Source: Sphingomonas sp. PP-CE-3A-406
GTDB taxonomy: Bacteria > Pseudomonadota > Alphaproteobacteria > Sphingomonadales > Sphingomonadaceae
DNA length: 64,000 nucleotides
Direction: 5' to 3'
Assembly: GCF_003688625.1 (NCBI RefSeq)
Contig: NZ_RCWY01000001.1
Span: forward strand, 1,384,847 to 1,448,846
In this document: piece after piece, positions 1 to 8,443 of the stretch
Position numbering within the stretch: position 1 is the stretch's first letter
Layout: every line of letters begins with the position of its first letter
Program-made: the position numbers and the translations under genes
The notes under the pieces: model-generated
Seen by the model: only the letters and a program-made list of their open reading frames with translations
Told to the model about the DNA's origin: nothing
Database searches by the model: none

Positions 1-24
1 CTAGCGTGATGGCGAGCTGATCCA

Positions 25-128
25 CCACCCCGGCGAAGGCCGGGGCCCAATTGGCAAGGTCAACATAACGAAGGACTGCGCTTCGTTATCGATGCCTCCC
101 AATTGGGCCCCGGCCTTCGCCGGGGTGG
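25..128. repeat. Nested inverted repeat (REP-like)
   Basis: Outer arms 25-54 and 99-128 are exact 30-base reverse complements. A second pair, ATAACGAAG (65-73) and CTTCGTTAT (81-89), is nested inside with a 7-base loop. The structure can fold into a long interrupted hairpin. It resembles repetitive extragenic elements of sphingomonads, which is an inference. It ends 28 bases before the preferred start of the LysR gene, so a longer LysR frame opening at 103 would begin inside the repeat. Confidence 0.85.
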
Positions 129-156
129 TATATTTCTGATGTTTGCGGAGCCCCCC

Positions 157-1047
157 ATGCGCCTGCCCGATCTCGAAGCCTGGGCAATCTTCGCCAGTGT
201 GGTGGAGCATCGCTCGTTCAGCGCGGCCGCCGATGCGGTGGGCTTGAGCAAGGCGACGGTGTCGAAGGCGATCACGCGGCTCGAAGCGCATCTCGGCCAG
301 TCGCTGTTCCACCGCACCTCGCGCAGGCTCGCGCTGACCGAGGCCGGCAAGCCGCTCGCCGAGCATGCCGCGCGTATCCTCGCCGAAGCGCGGGCCGCCG
401 AAGAGTCTGCGCACGACGCCGCCAGCGCGCATACCGGTCGCGTCCGCCTCGCCGCGCCGATGAGCTTCGGCATCACCAACGTCGCGCCGTTGCTCGCCGA
501 GTTTCTCGCCGCGCATCCCGGCATCGAGGTCGACCTGCATCTGTCCGACGCGCGCGTCGATATCGTCGCGGAGGGGTTCGACGTCGCGTTGCGGATCGCC
601 GAGCTGCCCGACAGTTCGCTCCGCGCGCGCCGCCTGTGCACGATCCAGGCGCATCTCGTCGCAGCGCCGCGTTATCTGGCGGCGCACGGAACGCCGACGC
701 ATCCGGCGCAACTCGGCGAGCATAAACTGTTCGGCTATTCCAATGTGGTCGGGCCCTGGCGCTTTCACGGCCCCGCCGGCGCGGACGTCTCGGTACGCAC
801 GCAGGGCCAGCTTACCGCGAACAGCGGCGAAGCGCTCGTCCCCTCGCTGATCGCCGGCCTCGGCATCGCGCGGCTGCCCGACTTCATCGTCAATGCGCAT
901 CTCGCGAGCGGCGCGCTGGTGACGATCCTCGACGATTGGGCGCCCGCGCCGATCGGGCTTCATCTGCTGACTCCACCCAGCCCGTTGCGGCCGGCCAGGG
1001 TCGAGGCACTGATCGAATTCCTTGGGCGCCGCCTGCGCGACCGATAG
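157..1047 (+). CDS. LysR-family transcriptional regulator
   Basis: A 296-residue LysR-type regulator. The N-terminus has the winged helix-turn-helix (SFSAAADAVGLSKATVSKAI, then LGQSLFHRTSRRLALTEAG), followed by the periplasmic-binding-like effector domain (GRVRLAAPMSFGI onward). Length is normal for the family. ATG 157 is chosen because GGAG lies six bases upstream; in-frame ATG 139 is the alternative, and 103 lies inside the repeat. No divergent target gene is visible in the window; what lies to the left is unknown. It sits on the same strand as ybeY, in the place phoH usually occupies. Effector and targets cannot be read from the sequence. Confidence 0.9.
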   Translation: MRLPDLEAWAIFASVVEHRSFSAAADAVGLSKATVSKAITRLEAHLGQSLFHRTSRRLALTEAGKPLAEHAARILAEARAAEESAHDAASAHTGRVRLAAPMSFGITNVAPLLAEFLAAHPGIEVDLHLSDARVDIVAEGFDVALRIAELPDSSLRARRLCTIQAHLVAAPRYLAAHGTPTHPAQLGEHKLFGYSNVVGPWRFHGPAGADVSVRTQGQLTANSGEALVPSLIAGLGIARLPDFIVNAHLASGALVTILDDWAPAPIGLHLLTPPSPLRPARVEALIEFLGRRLRDR

Positions 1048-1119
1048 AAATGCGCTGGCGTGGAACTTCCGTTCGCGGGTAATGCTTTCGTCCTGACGCT
1101 TTCGCCCCGAAAGGCCTGC

Positions 1120-1638
1120 ATGCTCGAAATAGCACTTTCTTCCGACGCCCCCTGGCCGGGCCAGGGCCCTGGGTATGACTGGGAGGCGCTCGCCTTGCGT
1201 GCGGCGACGGCGGCGATCGAGCGGACTCCGCACGGCGAACTGCTGACCAGCGCGGCGACGGTCGAGATCTCGATCCGGCTCGCGTCGGACGACGAGGTCC
1301 ATACCCTCAACAAGCAGTACCGCCAGAAGGACAAGCCGACCAACGTCCTGTCCTTCCCGATGGTCCAGCCGGACTTGCTGGAGACGATCACCCAGAATTC
1401 GGACGACGGCGAGGTCTTGCTCGGCGACATCATCCTCGCGCACGGCGTCTGCGTCGCGGAAGCGGCCGAGCGCGGTATCTCGGTCGAGGATCATGCGATG
1501 CATCTGATGGTGCACGGCACGCTGCATCTGCTAGGCTATGACCATATCGACGACGACGAGGCCGAGGGCATGGAGCAGATCGAGCGCGATGCGCTCGCGG
1601 CGCTCGGACTCCACGATCCTTACTTGATAACACCCTGA
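1120..1638 (+). CDS. ybeY: Endoribonuclease / rRNA maturation factor YbeY
   Basis: A 172-residue YbeY-family metal-dependent endoribonuclease, which acts in 16S rRNA 3' end maturation and 70S quality control. The signature zinc site HGTLHLLGYDH is near residue 130, and the conserved core TNVLSFP precedes it. The start at MLEIALSS (1120) fits the family; an in-frame ATG at 1060 would add 20 unlike residues. It is followed after 27 bases by the corC-like gene, the usual ybeY-ybeX order, but phoH is not directly upstream. Function by family is well established; the individual residues were read from the sequence. Confidence 0.95.
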   Translation: MLEIALSSDAPWPGQGPGYDWEALALRAATAAIERTPHGELLTSAATVEISIRLASDDEVHTLNKQYRQKDKPTNVLSFPMVQPDLLETITQNSDDGEVLLGDIILAHGVCVAEAAERGISVEDHAMHLMVHGTLHLLGYDHIDDDEAEGMEQIERDALAALGLHDPYLITP

Positions 1639-1665
1639 TTCCACCACAAAGGACTGACGACCACG

Positions 1666-2565
<900 letters not shown>

Positions 2566-2644
2566 TACTGCCTCTGCAATGGATCGGCGGGCCTTTTACC
2601 CATGATCCATTGCCCCGGCCCTGCCTCCGTTCTAACTTCCCTTC

Positions 2645-3973
2645 ATGCGCAAACACATCCTCATCGTCCTTGGGTTGATCCTGCTCGTGATCGCCGCGGG
2701 CGTCACCTATCTCGCCTGGCCCGACACGGCGGAATTGTCGGTCGACCAGGTCGCCGGCAAGCTGCCCAAGATCACCGATCCCCGCATCCAGACGATCCCG
2801 ACGGTCAAGGTCGCCAAGGTCGTCGGCTGGCAGAACGGCGCGATGCCGACGCCTGCCGCCGGCCTCAAGGTCCAGCCGTTCGCGACCGGACTCGATCACC
2901 CGCGCTGGATGTACCGCCTCCCCAATGGCGACGTGCTGGTCGCCGAGACGAACTCGCCCCCGCGCGAGGGCGGCGGGATCACCGGCTGGGTGATGAAGAT
3001 CCTGATGGGTCGCGCCGGCGCCGGCGTGCCGTCGGCGAACCGCATAACGCTGCTTCGCGACGCGAACGGCGACGGCGTGGCGGAGACGAAATCGGTGTTC
3101 ATGACCGGCCTCAACTCGCCGTTCGGCATGACGCTGCTCGACGGCCAGCTCTATATCGGCAACACCGACGCGCTCATCCGCGTGCCGTACACCGACGGCG
3201 CGACCAAGATCACCGCCAAGCCCGAGCTCGTCATCAAGCTCAACCCCGGCGGCAATCACTGGGCACGCAACGTCATCACCGCTGCCGACGGCAAGACGCT
3301 GTACGTCGGCGTCGGCTCGTCGTCGAACATCGCCGAGAATGGCATGGACGCCGAGAAATACCGCGCCAACATCCTGCAGGTCTGGCCGAAGGACAAGAAC
3401 TGGCGGATCTACGCCGCCGGTCTGCGCAACCCCAACGGCATGGCGATCAACCCCAAGTCGGGCGGGCTGTGGACCGTCGTCAACGAGCGCGACATGCTCG
3501 GCTCCGACCTCGCGCCGGATTACCTGACGCAGGTCGAGTTCGGCGATAACTTCGGCTGGCCCTGGTATTATTGGGGCGGCTATCCCGACACCCGCGTCGA
3601 GCCGAAAAACCCTGCGCTCCAGCAATATGCCAAGCGTCCCGACTATGCACTCGGACCGCACGTTGCCGCGCTCGGCCTGACCTTCTCCGCGGATGCTAAG
3701 CTCGGCGCGAAATTCGCCAACGGCGCGTTCGTCGGCGAGCACGGCTCGTGGAACCGCAAGCCGGTCTCGGGCTACAAGGTCGTCTACGTGCCCTTCGGCG
3801 ACACTGGCTTCCCGGCGGCGAACGCGAAGCCAGTCGACGTACTCGGCGGGTTCTTGAACAAGGATGGCGACGCGCAAGGTCGTCCGGTCGGCGTCATCAC
3901 CGACAAGACCGGTGGGCTGCTGGTCGCGGACGACGTCGGCAACGCGATCTGGCGGGTAAGCGCTGGGGGGTGA
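2645..3973 (+). CDS. Sorbosone dehydrogenase-family (soluble PQQ sugar dehydrogenase-like) protein
   Basis: A 442-residue protein with one N-terminal hydrophobic segment (residues 5-24, LIVLGLILLVIAAGVTYLAW), so it is probably anchored facing the periplasm. The rest is a six-bladed beta-propeller of the glucose/sorbosone dehydrogenase type: LDHPRWMYRLPNGDVLVAET, RNPNGMAINP, GWPWYYWGG, GEHGSWNRKPVSGYKV and RPVGVITDKTGGLLVADD. The family uses PQQ to oxidise sugars, but the true substrate varies and cannot be told here. The gene stands alone, 80 bases after corC. Confidence 0.85.
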   Translation: MRKHILIVLGLILLVIAAGVTYLAWPDTAELSVDQVAGKLPKITDPRIQTIPTVKVAKVVGWQNGAMPTPAAGLKVQPFATGLDHPRWMYRLPNGDVLVAETNSPPREGGGITGWVMKILMGRAGAGVPSANRITLLRDANGDGVAETKSVFMTGLNSPFGMTLLDGQLYIGNTDALIRVPYTDGATKITAKPELVIKLNPGGNHWARNVITAADGKTLYVGVGSSSNIAENGMDAEKYRANILQVWPKDKNWRIYAAGLRNPNGMAINPKSGGLWTVVNERDMLGSDLAPDYLTQVEFGDNFGWPWYYWGGYPDTRVEPKNPALQQYAKRPDYALGPHVAALGLTFSADAKLGAKFANGAFVGEHGSWNRKPVSGYKVVYVPFGDTGFPAANAKPVDVLGGFLNKDGDAQGRPVGVITDKTGGLLVADDVGNAIWRVSAGG

Positions 3974-4047
3974 TTTCGGTGGAGGGCGAACCACGACTCC
4001 GCCCTCCAACATTATCGTAATGCAGCGCGCATAATCACTAACTCCCC

Positions 4048-4140
4048 GTCATCCCCGCGAACGCGGGGATCCAGAAGCTCAAGGGTTGTCGATTAACTCG
4101 CCAGCTTTGCCAGTATGGGTTCCCGCCTGCGCGGGAATGA
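4048..4140. repeat. Pair of REP-type hairpins
   Basis: The first hairpin is ATCCCCGCG-AA-CGCGGGGAT (4051-4070), preceded by GTC. The second is TTCCCGC-CTGC-GCGGGAA (4120-4137), followed by TGACG. GTCATCCCCGCG and its inverted relative face each other across about 45 bases, the layout of a REP doublet or RAYT substrate. It lies between the convergent dehydrogenase and DUF2007 genes and could also slow transcription from either side. No transposase gene is adjacent. Confidence 0.75.
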
Positions 4141-4190
4141 CGATCCGGGGGGTAGGTCGGCGGTTTCCTGCCAGCGCCTAACGCACCCCC

Positions 4191-4388
4191 TCACCCCGCT
4201 AAAATCCCCCTAGCCTCTTCTAGATCATCCTCGTCGACCATCACGCGGACCGGGATCAGCAACCAGCTGCCCTCCATGATCGACATCCCGCCATCGAACG
4301 CGATCGCGGGGATGCCCTCGCTCTCCAGCCGCCCGACGATGATATGCGCCTCGTTGCGCCCGTACCGCCCCAGCTCGACCAGGCTCAT
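4191..4388 (-). CDS. DUF2007-family small protein (putative signal transducing protein)
   Basis: A 65-residue protein beginning MSLVELGRYGRNEAHIIVGR and ending DEDDLEEARGILAG. This is the DUF2007 pattern, a ferredoxin-like fold also found fused to other domains: hydrophobic strand, LESEGIPAIAFDGG, then VRVMVDEDDLEEAR. The ATG overlaps the stop of the upstream PNPOx-type gene by four bases (ATGA), so the two are translationally coupled. Molecular role is unknown in the family. Confidence 0.8.
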   Translation of the reverse strand: MSLVELGRYGRNEAHIIVGRLESEGIPAIAFDGGMSIMEGSWLLIPVRVMVDEDDLEEARGILAG

Positions 4389-4945
4389 GCGCCGACGCGG
4401 TCCGGCAGGACGGTGCCGAGCCGCACCGGCAAGCCGTCGATGCTCGCAACTGGCCCCGCCAATTCCTCGGTCCGTTCGGCGTCGGACTGCCTGGCGTGAT
4501 ATTTCGACAGCGTCTGGCGTTCGCTGTCCAGCGTCATGAACGGCACGCCCCAGCCGCAACTCGTCTGCACTTCGTCGACCGCGATCACGAAGATCTGCCG
4601 CGTGCCCGGCAACGGCGTGAACTCCGCATATAGCTCGGCCCAGCCATCGTCCTGCGGCAACACCGCGCGGCCCTTGCCGTAGATGCGGAAGATCAGCGCG
4701 GGCTGGTCGAACGCGCAGAACATGATCGTAATGCGACCATCGGCGCCCAGATGCGCGTTCGTCTCGTTTCCGGAACCGCCGACGTCGAGATACGCGACCG
4801 TCTTTGGATCGAGCACACGAAAGCTGTCCATGCCCTTGGGACTGAGATTGATCCGCGCGCCTTCCGCGGCTGTCGCAACGAAGAATACCGGCTGCCGCAT
4901 CACGAACGCGCGATGATCGTCGGTGAGCGCGGGGAAGAAGTCCAT
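4385..4945 (-). CDS. Pyridoxamine 5'-phosphate oxidase-family FMN-binding protein
   Basis: A 186-residue split-barrel protein. MDFFPALTDDHRAFVMRQPV, FFVATAAEGARINLSPKGMD, NETNAHLGADGRITIMFCAF and RIYGKGRAV follow the PNPOx-like pattern of small FMN- or F420-binding oxidoreductases of the general stress type. It is not the vitamin B6 enzyme PdxH, because its length and C-terminus differ. It overlaps the downstream DUF2007 gene. Its start lies 49 bases from the divergent ccdA-type gene, so promoters of both share that short region. Confidence 0.85.
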   Translation of the reverse strand: MDFFPALTDDHRAFVMRQPVFFVATAAEGARINLSPKGMDSFRVLDPKTVAYLDVGGSGNETNAHLGADGRITIMFCAFDQPALIFRIYGKGRAVLPQDDGWAELYAEFTPLPGTRQIFVIAVDEVQTSCGWGVPFMTLDSERQTLSKYHARQSDAERTEELAGPVASIDGLPVRLGTVLPDRVGA

Positions 4946-4959
4946 CGTTCGGCTCCGAA

Positions 4960-4994
4960 TTGACGCGCGTCGTCAACGCGCATACTTTGTGCGC
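4960..4994 (+). promoter_or_regulatory. Promoter with overlapping palindromes for the ccdAB-type operon
   Basis: TTGACG (4960-4965), a 17-base spacer and TACTTT (4983-4988) form a sigma70-like promoter. Initiation about seven bases downstream would fall on the A of the ATG at 4995, so the message may be leaderless. Three small inverted repeats overlap it: TGACG/CGTCA (4961-4965, 4971-4975), GCGCGT/ACGCGC (4965-4970, 4976-4981) and GCGCA/TGCGC (4978-4982, 4990-4994). They are natural candidates for an autoregulatory operator. Confidence 0.6.
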
Positions 4995-5240
4995 ATGAAA
5001 CATGATCCCATCGCCACCGGCAAGCGCAAATCGGTGAACCTGTCGCTCGATACCGGTATCGTCGCGGCTGCACGCGAGGCCGGAATCAACCTGTCACAAG
5101 TCAGCGAAATCGCGATCCGCGCGGCGGCAAAACGCGTGCAAGAAGAAAAATGGCGCGAGGAGCATCGCGACTGGATCACGGCAAACAACGCCTGGATCGA
5201 AGAAAATGGCCTGCCGCTCGATCGATATCGACTGGCCTGA
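4995..5240 (+). CDS. CcdA-type antitoxin
   Basis: An 81-residue protein. The N-terminal basic RHH DNA-binding part (GKRKSVNLSLDTGIVAAARE, AGINLSQVSEIAIRAAAKR) is followed by a C-terminal toxin-binding tail with the CcdA hallmark WIEENGLPLDRYRLA. ATG 4995 is preferred over the frame opening at 4923 because the shorter form matches the family and the promoter lies immediately before it. Its stop overlaps the toxin ATG by one base (TGATG). By family it neutralises the gyrase poison encoded next and represses the operon. Confidence 0.9.
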   Translation: MKHDPIATGKRKSVNLSLDTGIVAAAREAGINLSQVSEIAIRAAAKRVQEEKWREEHRDWITANNAWIEENGLPLDRYRLA

Positions 5241-5536
5241 TGGCGCGATTCGACGTCTACCCCGCACCCGAAGGGGGGTATTGGCTCGACTGCCAGTCTA
5301 ATTTGCTGTCGGACCTGAACAGTCGTTTCATCGTACCGCTCAGGCTGTATGCCGATATGCCGGGGGGCGATCGACGGCTAAACCCGGTCTTCGCAATCCA
5401 CGGCACCGAATACGTCATGCAAACGCACCTCGCAGCCGCGATCTCAGTGAAACTGTTGTCCGAGCCAATCGTCTCGCTGGTCGAGAACGAATACCGCATT
5501 GGCAGCGCGATCGACATACTAACGGGCAGCTACTGA
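5240..5536 (+). CDS. CcdB-type toxin
   Basis: A 98-residue CcdB-family protein: MARFDVYPAPEGGYWLDCQS, LSDLNSRFIVPL, FAIHGTEYVMQTHLAAAISV and a hydrophobic C-terminal stretch. CcdB poisons DNA gyrase subunit A. The canonical C-terminal Gly-Ile ending is replaced by DILTGSY, so gyrase poisoning is inferred from the fold, not from that motif. It is coupled to the antitoxin by the TGATG overlap. The pair could be a chromosomal addiction remnant or an active stabiliser. Confidence 0.88.
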   Translation: MARFDVYPAPEGGYWLDCQSNLLSDLNSRFIVPLRLYADMPGGDRRLNPVFAIHGTEYVMQTHLAAAISVKLLSEPIVSLVENEYRIGSAIDILTGSY

Positions 5537-5542
5537 AGAACC

Positions 5543-6970
5543 TTAAGCCGCCGTCCCACCGACCGTAAGCCCATCGACCAGCAACGTCGGCTGGCCCACA
5601 CCCGCCGGCACCGACTGGCCTCCCTTGCCGCAGATCCCGATACCCTCGTCGAGCGCGAAGTCGTTACCGATCCCGCCCACCTTGGTCAGCGAACTCGGAC
5701 CGTCGCCGATCAGCGTCGCGCCCTTGATCGGCGCACCGAGCTTGCCGTCCTCAATCAGATACGCCTCGGTGCAGCTGAACACGAACTTGCCCGAGACGAT
5801 ATCGACCTGCCCGCCGCCGAAGGCTTTGGCGAAGATACCCTTCTTCACGCGCGACAGCAGCTCGGCCGGGTCGTCGTTGCCCGCTTTCATGAAGGTGTTG
5901 GTCATCCGCGGCATCGGTGCGTGCGCATAGCTTTCGCGCCGGCCGTTGCCGGTCGCCTCGACACCCATCAGCCGTGCGTTGAGGCGATCCTGCATATAGC
6001 CCTTGAGGATGCCGTCCTCGATCAGCACGGTCTCGCGCGTCGGCGTGCCCTCGTCGTCGATCGTCAGCGACCCGCGGCGATCCTGCAGCGATCCGTCGTC
6101 GACCACCGTCACGCCCTCGGCCGCGACGCGCTCGCCGATGCGGCCCGAGAAGGCCGACGTGCCCTTGCGATTGAAATCGCCCTCGAGCCCGTGACCGATC
6201 GCCTCGTGCAGCAGGATGCCGGGCCAGCCATTGCCGAGCAACACGGTCATCTCGCCGGCTGGTGCCGCGATCGAGTCGAGGTTGACCAGCGCCTGCGACA
6301 ACGCCTCGTCGATCGCGCGATTGTACGTCGCCGGCTCGAACAGGTCGTTGTAGAGATAGCGGCCGCCGATCCCGTAGCTGCCCGTCTCGCGACGGCCATT
6401 CTGCTCGGCGACGATCGACACGTTGAGCCGGACCAACGGCCGCACATCGGTCGCGACGAAGCCATCTGCGCGGACGATCTCGACCACGGACCACGTCCCG
6501 GACAAGCTGACCGATACCTGCGCCACGCGAGGATCGCGCGCGCGGGCGGCGGCGTCGATCGTCTGGCACAAGTTCACCTTGTCGGCGAACGGCACGAGGT
6601 CGAGCGGATCGGCGGCGGTGTAGCGGCGCTGGTTGGTGCCCTGCGGCGGACCGGCCTTCGCGGCGACACCGGGTTCGATCAGCGCCATCGTCTCGGCGGC
6701 GCGACGGATCGCGGCGGGGGTCATCTCGTTCGAATGCGCGAACGCCGTCATCTCACCCGAGACGGCGCGCAGGCCAAAGCCCGAGCTTGTATCGTAGGAG
6801 GCGGTCTTCAGCCGGCCATCGTCGAACCCGAACGCCTCGGCCTTGCGATACTGGAGATACAGCTCGCCGTCATCGGCCTTGCCGAGCGCCTTGGCGGTCA
6901 GCGCCTGCGCCTGTTCGGGGTCCAGGGTATCGCGGTAGAGAAACGAACGGGGGTCTGCTGCTATCGTCAT
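5543..6970 (-). CDS. tldD: Metalloprotease TldD
   Basis: A 475-residue TldD subunit of the TldD/TldE cytosolic metalloprotease. The zinc-binding HEAIGH motif lies in GILLHEAIGHGLEGDFNRKG, with the C-terminal conserved FVFSCTEAYLIEDGKLG and KGATLIGDGP. TldD/E processes unfolded short peptides and peptide natural products. TldE is not in the window. It starts 18 bases after the zf-CHCC gene, so both are probably one transcript. Length and motifs are canonical. Confidence 0.95.
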   Translation of the reverse strand: MTIAADPRSFLYRDTLDPEQAQALTAKALGKADDGELYLQYRKAEAFGFDDGRLKTASYDTSSGFGLRAVSGEMTAFAHSNEMTPAAIRRAAETMALIEPGVAAKAGPPQGTNQRRYTAADPLDLVPFADKVNLCQTIDAAARARDPRVAQVSVSLSGTWSVVEIVRADGFVATDVRPLVRLNVSIVAEQNGRRETGSYGIGGRYLYNDLFEPATYNRAIDEALSQALVNLDSIAAPAGEMTVLLGNGWPGILLHEAIGHGLEGDFNRKGTSAFSGRIGERVAAEGVTVVDDGSLQDRRGSLTIDDEGTPTRETVLIEDGILKGYMQDRLNARLMGVEATGNGRRESYAHAPMPRMTNTFMKAGNDDPAELLSRVKKGIFAKAFGGGQVDIVSGKFVFSCTEAYLIEDGKLGAPIKGATLIGDGPSSLTKVGGIGNDFALDEGIGICGKGGQSVPAGVGQPTLLVDGLTVGGTAA

Positions 6971-6988
6971 CCGATAGATATAAGAGGC

Positions 6989-7222
6989 TTAGCGCCCTGC
7001 GCCATCCCCGTGGTCGCGCAAAGTCGACTGGTCCGCGCCATCAGCGGCACCGCCGACGAGAATGAAGCGCCGGTCGCAATAGCCGCAATCGACGTATCCC
7101 GTCTCGTCGATCTGCAACCAGACGCGCGGATGGCCGAGCGCTGCACCGCCGGGAATGTCGGTGGCGCCGTCGCAGGCGACGCGGGCGTGGGTGACGCGGA
7201 TGGTTTCGAGCGGCGGATGCAT
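6989..7222 (-). CDS. Zinc-finger (zf-CHCC) domain protein
   Basis: A 77-residue protein with one zf-CHCC domain like that of the complex I accessory subunit NDUFS6. VACDGATDIPGGAALGHPRV supplies the Cys and His, and YVDCGYCDRRFIL supplies the Cys pair. Such proteins occur widely in alphaproteobacteria, and a role in respiratory complex assembly is only inferred. It is upstream of and probably cotranscribed with tldD. Confidence 0.85.
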   Translation of the reverse strand: MHPPLETIRVTHARVACDGATDIPGGAALGHPRVWLQIDETGYVDCGYCDRRFILVGGAADGADQSTLRDHGDGAGR

Positions 7223-7298
7223 GCAGGGGCGATAGCAAGCGCGGGCGGGCCGGGCAATTGCTTCTTCTGCGTGGGCCGGCGGAATAGAAGTAAGAATG

Positions 7299-7446
7299 GG
7301 TTCGCGCAGAGGCGCAGAGAGTGCGGAGATGTTCCGCTTGTCGCGGAGCGACCTTTCATATCATCTACAGCCGAGCAGATAGTGGCGTCTCCCGACTGAC
7401 AGGCTTGATACAACTCCTCCAGGCTCTCTGCGCCTTTGCGCGAACC
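7299..7446. repeat. Spaced inverted repeat
   Basis: Arms 7299-7321 and 7424-7446 are 23-base reverse complements with a single mismatch; the shared core is GGCGCAGAGAG. They are separated by about 100 bases. The interval holds no convincing ORF. The GCGCAGAG text recurs commonly in intergenic repeats, so it is more likely a dispersed repeat than an operator of the flanking genes. It lies between the divergent zf-CHCC and ABC ATPase genes. Confidence 0.65.
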
Positions 7447-7503
7447 GATCTTCTTTGATCGTCAGGGGATGACCCGCCTTGCGGCCGCCGCTATGCCGCT
7501 GGC

Positions 7504-8442
7504 ATGACCGAAGCCGCCATCGCCATCAAGAACCTTTGCAAGACCTACGCGCCCGTAGGCACGGCGCCGCCCAAGCGTGCGCTCGACGACGTGACGTTCG
7601 ACGTGCCCCGCGGCCAGATCTTCGGCCTGCTCGGCCCGAACGGTGCGGGGAAGTCGACGCTGATCAACATCCTTGCCGGGCTCGTCAACAAGACCGACGG
7701 CAGCGCGGCGATCTGGGGATTCGACATCGACGAACACCCGCGCAACGCCAAGGCGTCGATCGGGATCGTCAACCAGGAAATCCTGTTCGACCCGTTCTTC
7801 TCGCCGTTCGAGACGCTGGAAATCCAGGGCGGGCTCTACGGCGTCCCCAAGGCAAAGCGCCGCACCATGGAGTTGCTGCGCGCGGTGCATCTGGAGGACA
7901 AGGCGCACGCCTATGCGCGCACGCTGTCGGGCGGGATGAAGCGGCGGTTGATGGTGGCGAAAGCGATGGTCCACTCGCCGCCCGTCCTCGTCCTCGACGA
8001 GCCGACCGCGGGCGTCGACATCGAACTGCGCCAACAGCTCTGGACCTATGTCCGCAGCCTCAACCAGGCCGGCGTGACGGTGGTGCTCACCACGCATTAT
8101 CTCGAGGAAGCCGAGGAACTCTGCGACCGGATCGCGATCATCAACAACGGTCGGCTGATCGCGAACGAACCGACGCGCGAACTGGTCGGCAAGGCGCAGG
8201 AGAAGATCGTCGCGGTCACCGTCGACCGCGACGTCACCGACATCCCGGCGAATGCCTGTTTCCAGAAGATCGCGCTGAAGGGCACGCGGACGCTGGAGAT
8301 CACCTACAAGAAGGACCGCGTGAACGCAGGCGAAGTCCTGGCCGCGGTCCAGTCCGTCGGGTTCGGGATCGTCGACGTCTCGACCAAGGAACCCGATCTC
8401 GAGGACGTCTTCCTCAGCCTGACGCGCGCCGCCAACGCCTGA
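7504..8442 (+). CDS. ABC transporter ATP-binding protein
   Basis: A 312-residue ATPase of the ABC-2 drug/polysaccharide exporter class: Walker A GPNGAGKST, Q-loop IVNQEIL, signature LSGGMKRR, Walker B VLVLDEPTAGVD, switch His in TTHYLEEAEELCD, and a C-terminal YhaQ/NodI-like extension (EPDLEDVFLSLTRA). No permease gene is next to it; the following gene is on the opposite strand, two bases away. It therefore works with an unlinked permease, or the partner was lost. Confidence 0.9.
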   Translation: MTEAAIAIKNLCKTYAPVGTAPPKRALDDVTFDVPRGQIFGLLGPNGAGKSTLINILAGLVNKTDGSAAIWGFDIDEHPRNAKASIGIVNQEILFDPFFSPFETLEIQGGLYGVPKAKRRTMELLRAVHLEDKAHAYARTLSGGMKRRLMVAKAMVHSPPVLVLDEPTAGVDIELRQQLWTYVRSLNQAGVTVVLTTHYLEEAEELCDRIAIINNGRLIANEPTRELVGKAQEKIVAVTVDRDVTDIPANACFQKIALKGTRTLEITYKKDRVNAGEVLAAVQSVGFGIVDVSTKEPDLEDVFLSLTRAANA

Positions 8443-8443
8443 C

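Noticed and set aside
1063..1085. GGAAC upstream of ybeY as a stress promoter
   Set aside because: No CGTT-like element at 16-17 bases downstream.
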